From assembly GCA_030144725.1 (NCBI GenBank), contig JASKMD010000155.1, positions 1-64,000 on the forward strand: DNA of 64,000 nt, read 5' to 3'. Origin of the DNA: Haematococcus lacustris (Eukaryota; Chlorophyta; Chlorophyceae; Chlamydomonadales; Haematococcaceae). The notes beneath the pieces are model-generated. The model did not search any database. It was not told the origin of the DNA and saw nothing but the letters and a program-made list of their open reading frames with translations. Shown here in pieces: positions 1-10,142 of this stretch (position 1 is its first letter; every line of letters starts with the position of its first letter). Both the position numbers and the translations under genes were made by a program.

Positions 1-1437
1 CGGAAACACGATGGAGCCTGGTACCTCCTTGACTCCCAAGCGAATGCCCCTATTCGACTACGGACCACTGGACACTACGCGTACCCCGTTACATGCGAGA
101 TACAAGCAATCATTAGCACCGCAAACTACACGGCGGAGATGGAGGCGGCAAGGCAGAGGGCAAGGCTTGGGCCCATCATAAGCAACCCCCAGGAAACACA
201 TAGGCCTTACTGGGAAAAGCAATACAAGAAGTGCTGCCTTGCACACGCCATAAACATGGCCATGGGGCAACCTATGATTATACCTGATGATGTGATCACC
301 CACTGCAAAACACTATGCACACATATCCAGGATCTGGCCATCCAGGCAAGGCAAGAAAATAGGCATATACCACTCCCAGGCAGCCTCCCACACATTTACG
401 ACGAATCCGGCAACTTTACCATCTCCACCATGAACCACTACTTATACCATTACCACAAGGACCTCCACCTATGCCCTGCCGCCACCGAACTTACACCTGG
501 AAACATCACACCCGAGCTCCTCACCACGCTCACTGAAAGGATAGACAGTTACACCAACACAGCTGCCATTCTCATCACCCACAATCATGCCACAACCATC
601 CGGCACATCGACAACGCATGGCAATGGCTGGACTCGGAACGGGGCCGCCCCTGGCGGCTGGACACTCCGGAAGACTGGCTTCAGCTGCATGGCATGCTCG
701 TTCTAATTAAAAAGGGCGACGCGGCTAATACCAACCTTATCCAACCGTTATGCTGGCTAGCAGACCCTACAAGGCGCGCCACAACGGAGCAGCTGGAACA
801 ACACCTACGCGCCGCGCACGTGGACCTCACTAATGACCTGCGCACACAACCCGCGCATAGCCCCCGAAGCGACCGGCCGCCACCCAAAGTAGAAACCGCA
901 CACCCAGCGAGTAACAAGCGCGACGCCACGGCTACAGAAGACACACACCCGGCAAACAAACACGCTCAGTCGCGACAGCGCCAAGCCGCCCCCACCGTCA
1001 CACTATCAACTCCACAAAGCAGGACACGCAGCGACAAACGGCCCACATCAACAGGCCACCCTAATGGGACATTCAGAAGACGGACCAAACCAAAGGCACA
1101 ACCTAGAGACTCGCACAAGCAGACCCTAATCTACCAATACACAGCCCCCACCCCGCCTCCAGCCGCTCACCCCACAGATAACCCAACAGTGAGTACAGAA
1201 GCACAACACAACACCCTGCCAACCCGGCAGCCACAACCAACACACAATCGACAGCATATCACACTTACGACCCTGAACGTCAGAAGCCTCCATAGGTCCA
1301 GGAAAGACGTCCTAAACCTTGTGCATCAACACAGCCCGGACATCCTGGTCCTAACTGAAACCATGACCCAGCCCAAGAGCAACAATCCAGGCTCTGGCTG
1401 GCTGAAGAGAGTCATGCCAGACTATACGACACATTGA
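1..1437 (+). pseudogene. LINE polyprotein, N-terminal part: tandem protease-like modules and first half of AP endonuclease, ending in TGA
   Basis: The frame is already open at base 1, so the true start is upstream; the ATG at 139 is internal. Nucleotides 7-39 read HDGAWYLLDSQ, which looks like the His box of a papain-fold (Josephin/OTU-like) cysteine protease. A second, complete-looking module follows, with a Cys box (KKCCLAHAIN, Cys codons 232-237) and a His box (HATTIRHIDNAWQWLDS, His codon 586). A low-complexity Pro/Thr/Gln linker spans about 840-1250. The AP endonuclease then begins with LNVRSL (1273) and the VLTET box with its catalytic Glu (1357). TGA at 1435-1437 interrupts the endonuclease fold. 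The protease assignment rests on motif spacing only and is tentative; the endonuclease start is clear. Confidence 0.75.
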
Positions 1438-4400
1438 CACAGAGGCCACAGTGAAGTGCTGATAGGCATCAAACACAACCTAGCCATCCAAATGCAAACC
1501 AAGATGCTCCCGCCGTGCACGGATGCAGAGGTAAACGCACGATGCGTCATCCTGACCCTAAACCAACACCAGTGCGAACAACTCACGATCATCGCCACGT
1601 ACTGGCCGTCGGGAAACAACGGCGACGCGCTCTCACTGCGAGGGAAAATGCAAGAACACATACGAACAGCCACGGGCCACCTGCCCGGCTCACTCATCCT
1701 TGCGGGAGATATCAACGCCACGATGAAAACAGAGGATCGCTCCGAGCACACCGAGTACACACAAGATAACATGATGAGGGGGTTCGCCACAGAAATGCAC
1801 CTGAAGGAAGCTGATCCCGACGACCGGGCCTGGACCTACCAACAACCGCACTGCAAAAGCCGCATCGACGCCATTCTAACACGCGACGCAAGGCACGGCC
1901 CTGAGCACCGCACGCACATCGATACCAACGCCTATTTGAGCGACCACAGACCACTCACCGCCACACTGAATACAACCCGCCTGGGCATAGACCTGGCAGC
2001 CCCACACAAACCTCCAAAGCACATCCACACCATCCTCACCACCCCCATTACCAATAAGGACAGGGAAGCCTACCGCCTGGCAGTGCAACAACCCAGCTCA
2101 GGCGTCCCACAATTGCATGCAGAACTGACAGCCTTCTTAGCCCCCATATACACAGAGGCTACCCACCACCTGGCTACACTTGGCAAGACCAACCCCCAAC
2201 AACCACATCGCCTGACAACAGTGGCAGGACTCTCGGCCAGGGAAGCTGTAGACACCGCAGCCACCATGCTTACACATCTCCTACAAACCTGCAGGACGGC
2301 AGCTATAAAGACATGCAACACTAAGACCCTTACAAGGGGGGGCCAGCACTACCAACGCAGGACCATGTGTAGGATTAGACTGGCACTGGGCAGAAAGCTT
2401 AAGACCACTAGAGACCTCAGCCGGAAGGCTAACTCCCTCTTTAAGGAAACCAACGTGCACCCGACAATCGACGATCTCATTCCAGAGACAGATGCGACAA
2501 ACGGAGAGATAAGGGACGCGGTGCAAGCGCGACAGGGCGAAGACCCAACCGACAATCACGTGCAAGCCGCGCTCGCCCAACTGACCAATACGTACCGCGA
2601 CCAAATCCACCAACTAGACGACGACGACTCCGCACTCGCCATCGCGCAAGCCCGCGTCAGAATGCAACAACTGATCAGCACCCAGCCCAAGAAGGCTAAC
2701 AAACGTATCCTACGCCCGTCCCGCACCGACCACAAAGGCCTGCAGGCGCTAGCTGATCCTGACACCAAAACCATATGCACAGCCCCCGCCGACCTAAACC
2801 GGATAATCACCGCCGCATATGGGCAGAAGCTGTCGGCCCCGACCCCCAAGACCGGCCACTACACGAACACACAGACACGAAACTACCCGTGGGCTCGCGC
2901 CAAAGCAGACGACGCCTTCGCAATGCACGCATGCCAAAACATACACTGGCTGCACACAGCCATCATGGACAAGGCAGGCTTCCAAGAATGCCTCAGCAGG
3001 CTGGCTGGAGGCAAGGCACCGGGACCAGACGGTGTGGAAAACGAAATCATCAAGATGCTGCCATGGGAGATGAGGGACACCATCCACCAGCTGTTCATCA
3101 TCATGTGGGCCACTGGCTGCACACCAACCACGTGGAAGACCAGTGACACATGCCTGCTCTACAAGGACAAAGGGCAAGAAACGGACCTTAACTCCTACAG
3201 GCCAGTGGGCCTAGCCAACACCGTTTATAAGCTATGGACCAGCCTCATCACCAAGACGCTGTCTGAGTATGCTGAAGCTAATGGGATGCTCAGCAAGAAC
3301 CAGGCTGGGTTCCGCTCCCACAGGAACACCACGCAACAGCTGCAGATGCTTGTCATGGCCCTTGAGGATGCTAAACTGGCCAAGGCAGATATTTACGCGC
3401 TCCTGGTCGACTTCACCAGTGCGTTCAACACCACCTGCCAGGACAAACTGCTATGGATCATGCATGACCTAGGCTTCCCCACAGACGCTACTGACGCAGT
3501 TAAGGACCTATACACGGGCGCCACAACGCGCTTTAAAACCCCGTACGGCCATACCGACCCGATACCCGTCAACCGGGGCACCATACAAGGCGACTCCCTC
3601 TCGCCCTTCCTATTTCTGATCTACATCGAACCCCTCCTGCGGTGGCTGCAAGTGGGCGCGAGGGGCTATAAATTCAAATCAGCAACAGCCGACAGCGGGG
3701 AACGCGTCACCGTCAGCAGCATCGACTATGCAGATGACATCGCTATACTATGCAACACCCTTCGCAACCTCCGATGCCAAGCAGACAAACTCTCAGCCTT
3801 CTCGGACTGGGGTCACCTCATCATCTCACACAGTAAAACCCTCGCTACAGCGGCGCTCCATCACTCGGTCGAAACAGGCATGTGCAGCAACGCGGCCGAA
3901 GCGGACAAGCGGGCCCGCCAACAACTCCAAACCGTCAGCCTACAAGGGAAACCCGTCACCTACCACCGCCCGACCTCACCTTTCACCTACCTGGGGGTGC
4001 TCATCACCATGACGCTGGACTGGAAACCACAACACACAGCTATGATCACCCAGCTTCGCCAAAAACTCGAGAGACTCAGACGCTCCTTTGCTAGCGCTAG
4101 ACAGGCCATACACATCATTCGCACGGCCATCATACCCAGCCTAGCCTACAGCTTCTGTGCCGTGCCCTGCACCCCGGGGGACCTTGAGCTGTACGATAGG
4201 TCCATCAACCAATGCGTCAAGCTCAAACTCAGACTCCCCCTGGGAACGCCCAATGCCATCATCAGAGAGGACGCTAGCAGACTAGGCATAGGCATTAGCT
4301 CCACTGCCCAAGAGTATCACGCCCGCAACACGACAGCCCTCACACACAGCCTGCAGTCCACAGATGCGGCACACGCCCACATCTCGAGGAGCATGCTGCA

Positions 4401-7400
4401 CAAACAAATCACATGGCTCAGTGCCCAGGCTAGCACACAAGGACACCGCATGCTCACCCTCCTTCATCATACCCTTAGGGCACGGCAGCTAGTCTATGCC
4501 TCTATATCAGGGTTGTCGGCCACGGAAGGGGGACTACCCCTATACCATGAAGAGTGCCAAACACTCGGCCGCCTCATCACACAAGCCAGCAGCTCTCAAG
4601 CACACGACGTCGTTAGTGCCAGCATCACCTGCCTCAAAAGCCTAGGCATCACGCACGCTTCTGAGCTCAGCTGCAAGGGCAACACACACATCATCACCGG
4701 TAGCATGCTCACATCAAAGTACGGGAAAAAGGTCAAGCAGAAGCACATTATCGCCCTCAACAAACTCGCGGCCTTGGCGGCCCAACCCTCATGCCCAGAC
4801 GCGACCGCAACGCGTGCAATCCGAGACAGCCGCAACACATCACTCGATCTCCCGCTCGACCAACGCAAAATCACAACCTGGGCCGCGGGCCTCACGGAAC
4901 TTGCACCCACACCCGCAGTGCCAGATACCAGAACTCGCTATATGGATATGAAAGCGTATGCGGTCATGCACGCAACTCAACCAGCTACGGCGGACCGGGC
5001 CGCAGCGGCACCCGCAGTCCATGAGGCCATTCGGACGAGCCCACGACTGCTGAAGCGAGAGCAACGGGCAACACAATCGGCCCCAACGCAGCCCAATCCA
5101 CCCAAGTTGGGCACGAAACGGAACAATGAGGGCAGACAGACCCAAACTATCCCGCAAGATATAGTGCGCATAGTAGGCCTTGACCTCCCAGGACTGTCCA
5201 GCTGGAAGGTGGATAAAGCCTGCCGATGTAAACCCAAGAACCTAGGCTGCATACTAGGGGCCATGTACGGCCACCAAGAGGCCATTACCAGCATAGATGG
5301 CTGGCAATGGGACGGCATCAACAAGGAAAACTACTATAAGGTGCACTGGAAGCCCACAGTCATAGATAGATGGGCATTACCACTATGTGCAGAAGAAGGC
5401 TATACACCCACACACATAGAGACCATCAGCAGGGAAGAGGCTAAGGACGTGTGCACATGTGAGCTGTGCTGGCTACCAAGAGGAGACAGCCCAACGTGCC
5501 ACAACTGCAAGAGGGCCTACCACCCAGCCTGCCTTGAGGAAGCCCACCTGTCAGGGCACAAGGAACCAGGATACTGGCTGTGCCCTATATGCAAGTTTGG
5601 TAGCAATGACTTCAAGACTACCATGCGTCAGTCAGCGCAGTCGGACCTCATACGAGTACACTGGCACCCCACCTTCGAACCGGCGCCGCTCATCACGGCA
5701 CACCTGGACTACATGGCAAAGCGCAGCGACTACGACGAGGAAAACAGGCAGATACAAGAGGCCAGACATGCGAGGCCCGACACGCACCTGCCGGCCCACA
5801 CCCGACAGGGTCTACCGGACCCGCACACGTGGCTACCCCGGTGCACCAACATGCACTCGAAGGCCACCTTCCACACCTACCCCATCAACCCGCAGACGGA
5901 CATCGTCGGGACGGGCAAGTGCGAAACCTTCCTCCAACTTCACCCCCACATGACCACCCCCGCGATGAGCCTCAGCACGGGAGAGCCCATTATGCCACAG
6001 CACGACCTAGTGCAACACGTCACGGTCCACGACGAGTCGGGTCGCACGATTGGCCTCCTGACAAAAGACCAACACCAACACCTACACGCTTGGCTACAAC
6101 ACACACCACACACACGCAACCTGGCCACAGAAGTAGCTGCCCTCCTAAGGAGACAGGACACACAGAGCAGCCACCACCCCATGAGGGTGGCACAGGACAG
6201 GGCCCTTACCACCCTGCACACCACACGATCCTTCACTAGCACCGTCCAAAGGTGGGCTGATCCACTCACAGTTAGACCGGAAACTACTACCTACTGGAGC
6301 CCTGACATCAATGACACGGCCTTTGGTGCACACCACAACTGCCTACTGGTACGCCACACTGGGCTATCCACATGGAATGTACCGGCAGACGATGCGGTGG
6401 CCCTGAAATGCGTCAACCATGCTATACACTCAGCTACCCAGGAGGAGGCCATGGCCACCATCATGTTGATCCCTGGGAAAAGGGGCATCTCCTACCCCAA
6501 ACACATCGACACCCTAAGACGCTACCCAGAATACTGCCAGCACCTGGCCAGCATACCCCCCACCAAGACCACCTGCCCCAAGTCAGGCAAGCACGCCAAC
6601 CTCCACATCTACGTCATCTGGAATGCAGCGGGACAACAACTCGTCACCAAAGGCAACCCCCAAGCATGGCTGGCTAGCACTGCCACTGCCCTCCACCCTC
6701 AACGAGACACACACCCAATCCACAACAGACCCACGAATCAAAGCCAGCCGGCCACACCCCCTAGCGGCCACAAACAACACATGCGCTTGCCGATGGACAG
6801 GGACCTCCCCACCGCGGGGCACCAACGCAGCCACCAACAGCTCACGCAACACTCCACGACGCAACCACGGATGGCCATCACCGAATGGGCCACGCTCGCG
6901 TACTCGGACGGCAGCTGCATTAAGACCTCGGGGGCAGCCCAAGCGAGCGTCGGGGCGGGGGTCTATATCCCGGAGACCAACGTCCTCATCACCGTCGCCC
7001 TGGACGACCCAGAAAGCAACACCATTAACAAGGCGGAACTCACGGCGATACACGCGGCACTCACAGCGGGGGCCAAACGCATCGCCACCGACAGCCTCTG
7101 CTCTATCTACCAGATCCGCCGAGCCCTCGCTAACCCGATGTCGCTTATCACACACAGGCACAACGACATCCTGACCGCGATCGCTACCCTCATCATCGAT
7201 AGCCCCGTCACGATCCACTTCTACAAAGTCCGGGCCCACTCGGGAATTATCGGCAACGAAGGCGCCGATGCCCTCGCCAAGCACGCGGCGTTACACCCAG
7301 AGCTTGCCAACACCCCGGCCTACCACCCGACCACACGGAAAGAGACCAACACCTGGCTCAGCAACGACGCCGACGGTGAAATCCCCGCCCCACTGCCGGA

Positions 7401-8292
7401 TTGCCGCCAAAGCGTGCGAGCACATATGCACCGCAAACACAAGCTTGGCCTTGCCAACCAAGACAGCATCTACTACCTGATGTCCCAAGAAATCACGAAA
7501 GTCGCAGCGAAAGGCGCGGGCGAAAGAGTGATGACCGACACGCACATCTCCACTCACGCACAACGAACTGCCCTACTCTACCGCACCGGCGGGCTCTACA
7601 ACCAAAAGCTAGCTCTGCGCTGGAAACGGGCGACTGACGACCGTTGCCCACTTTGCGGGGAAGCCGACAGTGCCACTCACCTCCTATCGGGCCGCAGCGA
7701 GACCTTACCGCTTGTGCAAGAAAGGCACAACGGGGCCGGTCGCCTCATCGTTAAAGCTATCAGCAAGGGAACCCTGGGTGGGTACATCCGGTTCGCGGAC
7801 ACCGGCAGCTGGGAGAAGGGCGCGAAGGAAAACCTTGACCTCCCTAACGACACACTACACACAACGCTAAGAGCACTCGGACTGAAAACAGCGGCAACCA
7901 AAAACACCACTAGACCAGATATACTCATGGTGACGCCGCAAGCGAAGGTGGGCAAAAGCGGCAAAGTCACAAAACGGATCACCATCATAGAAATCAAATA
8001 CTGCTCGGACTCAAGGTGGACGGATCAATTAGACAGGGCACTCAACCAACACACCAATCTAGCTCAAACCTTACGCAAGGAAGGCCACATGGTTGAGATC
8101 AGACCTATCCTCCTTGGCGTAGGTGGCATAACGTATGAAGCACACACACGGCAACACCTCCTGGCCTTGGGGGTCTCACAAGATAGCACTACTAAACTTC
8201 TACACAAGTTAACAAGACACGCAGTGGAGACAGCCCACTCCATTGCAAAGACAAGCTACAGACTCAGGGCTACTAAGAGGGATGGAGGGTAG
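1438..8292 (+). pseudogene. LINE polyprotein, main part: rest of APE, RT, PHD finger, RNase H, restriction-like endonuclease
   Basis: This continues the upstream frame without a shift; sense codons run straight on from the TGA at 1435, and a GTG at 1456 is the first possible restart. The APE is completed by LAGDIN (about 1700) and SDHRPL (about 1939). The reverse transcriptase covers about 2998-3990, with GKAPGPDG, SYRPVGL, NQAGFR, an FTSAFN A-box, GTIQGDSLSPFLF and YADD at 3727-3738. A PHD finger with C4HC3 spacing lies at about 5449-5595. RNase H (YSDGS, KAEL, ATDS, GNEGADALAK) spans about 6870-7290. The knuckle CPLC...H (7645-7680) precedes the restriction-like nuclease, with RPD at 7912-7920 and E-x-K at 7990-7998. 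A block at about 6290-6640 is unassigned. Apart from the TGA and a Cys-to-Arg change in the knuckle, the frame is intact, so this is a recent copy. Confidence 0.9.
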
Positions 8293-8386
8293 GGGGGTTG
8301 TCTCTCTTCTTGCTTGGTTGGTGGGAGCAGGCCGCGCCCCAGGCGGTAGCTCCTCCCTTAATGCACGCCGGTGAATACCGGAGTAG

Positions 8387-8407
8387 TCTTCTTCTTCTTC
8401 TTCTTCT
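8387..8407 (+). repeat. (TCT)7 LINE 3' tail microsatellite
   Basis: Seven perfect TCT units end the LINE and directly abut the host repeat sequence starting GGGACCTACC at 8408. Confidence 0.8.
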
Positions 8408-9315
8408 GGGACCTACCATGGCCTCTCCCTTGTGCTCAACACCACTGCCAGGACACTCTCCGTGCACTCCAGCTGAGCTCATCAGCTTCACCCAGTCAGG
8501 TGCAGTCCACAACACCTCATGCCAAGCAACCTCCTGTACTTTGCACGTAGCCAAGATCCTTGGCAAGGCTTCCCGGGCATCGCTAGCTTCCGCCGTCACG
8601 CGCCTGTGGGCACTGCCCCAACTGTCCACCATGAGCTGCCCAGAGCCATGCACTGCCTCACTGCTGACCCACCAGGAGTCATGTTAAGGAGGCTGACCAG
8701 GTGCCCACCCGGAGTCTGGGTGATGGTGGTAAAGGACTCAGCACACGACTGGTGCGCAGCTGGGCTGTGACCACAAACAGCATAGCCCCTCACTTGGTGC
8801 GTAGCCTGCCGCCCAGCCGGACCCCAGCAACTGCCCTATCACTGTCAGCTGCTGCCTTGCTTTCCATCCTCATGATCAGGTCGTTGTGAGCTGTGTGTGT
8901 TCCCTAGCTTGCAGGCAGCCCTGAACCAGGGAGTAGGAGAGGCAGTTGCCCAAGCCCATGCACGACCAACAGGCCTGACAATCCTTCAGGTGCTCGGCAT
9001 GGTCACAGGCCTGGGGCATGGCCGTGACGGTGCTTGCTGTTCTGTGAGTGTCAGCAAAGGCAGGGTTTGCACGGAGGCAAGTGCGCGCCTGGCTACATGT
9101 AGTCCCTCACCAGGTGTCTGTGAAGCCCATCAGCACACGTGGCTTCTAGGTTTGTGAGCAGTGGCTTATAAAGGCTGGACTCGGGGTGCTTGGCACCCAA
9201 TATCCATTTTGCAAAGGAGGGGTGGGGCTAGCATGTAGGGTGTTGCAGGTTGTATGTAGGAGGAGGGAAGGAGGTGGCCCGTTGCTGGCTGCTTGCTAGT
9301 TGCTGAGCGTCCTGG
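8408..9315. repeat. Dispersed repeat, copy A (interrupted by the LINE)
   Basis: This is about 0.9 kb, collinear with 13751-14937 and largely identical to it, with several indels. Both start GGGACCTACC and end near GCTGGGCGTCCTGGAC. A short module (GTGCGTAGCCTGCCGCCCAG) occurs in both copies, again at 16014 and in a diverged form at 9348. On the minus strand copy B keeps a 156-codon open frame (13667-14137) while copy A is broken, so at least one copy is decayed. I do not recognise a protein. The repeat may be a transposon of unknown class. Confidence 0.7.
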
Positions 9316-10142
9316 ACTTAGTGCGCAGTCTGGGCTGGGCAACAGACTTAGTGCGTAGCCGGCCGCCCAGCCGACCCCCGCAACTGTTGGCCAAGCGTGT
9401 AGCAGGTGCTGCTGGTCAAGGGTTTGTGCACCACGCAGGCGGCTGTCTCAAGCAATCCCCGCCCTGTCACATCAGCCCTGGGCCTGCCAGGTGCTGGGCC
9501 ACTGTGAACAAGGGTGTCTACAGTTAGAATGCTTGCACCATGTGCGCTCCCTGCCCCATGCGGCCATGCCCCTTGTGCGCCTCATGCCACTGTGAGGTGA
9601 CCCTGATGGCAAGTGCCAGTGACTTCGTGCCCCACCTCTTCATAGCCCCCATACTCGCAATGCGCCATCCAGCTGCGCTGATGCTGACAAGCCCATCACA
9701 CCCAGCACCGGCGGATGGATAAGTCGTACTCCGAGCATGAGCAGCTCTGCTGGGGTTAGGTACGGAGCATTGGCCTGATGCTGGCCTGATGCGCAGTACC
9801 GCCAACCCTGAGCACGCGCAGCACCAGTTAAATTGAGCCAGCGGTGAAAAAACCTGGCTGCGATCAACATCAGTGGCTGATGTGGCGGATCCCAACATTT
9901 CGAATCAAACTGGCAGCTCACATGACAGCAGTTACATCCGAGACAGTCCTGCCGTGCGCAGCCTATTAACATTGCCTAAGCTCAACTTCCCTAGAGGTGT
10001 CGATACGGCCCCCGTCGCGCTGTCTCACTCACTCTCACTCTCAATCCGGCTGCCGCAGTTATAGGCCGAACCCAATTGCCCAGTAGGCCACAGCTCGCAA
10101 AGTACGACGCCGAACACTAGTCGCCTGGCGCAAACATCCACA
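9316..10142. other. Intergenic, upstream of the wall-protein gene
   Basis: No supported gene. A diverged copy of the short repeat module lies at about 9348-9386. The last part should hold the promoter of the gene starting at 10143, but I see no convincing TATA element. Confidence 0.5.

Larger units (their letters stand above)
1..8407 (+). mobile_element. Non-LTR retrotransposon (LINE) of Dualen/RandI type, 5' end outside window
   Basis: One reading frame (frame 1) is open from the first base of the window to 8292, broken only by a TGA at 1435-1437. Seen in order: protease-like segments, an AP-type endonuclease, reverse transcriptase, PHD finger, RNase H, a CCH-type zinc knuckle and a PD-(D/E)xK restriction-like endonuclease. 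Having both an APE and an RLE endonuclease is the hallmark of the Dualen (RandI) clade described from Chlamydomonas. The 3' end is a short UTR (8293-8386) followed by seven TCT units (8387-8407), a typical LINE tail. The sequence from 8408 on matches the uninterrupted repeat copy at 13751, so the 3' insertion junction is well fixed. The 5' end and any target-site duplication lie outside the window. Confidence 0.9.

Noticed and set aside
6583..7284. 233-codon minus-strand frame inside the LINE
   Set aside because: Antisense to the RNase H region; no domain and no independent start context.
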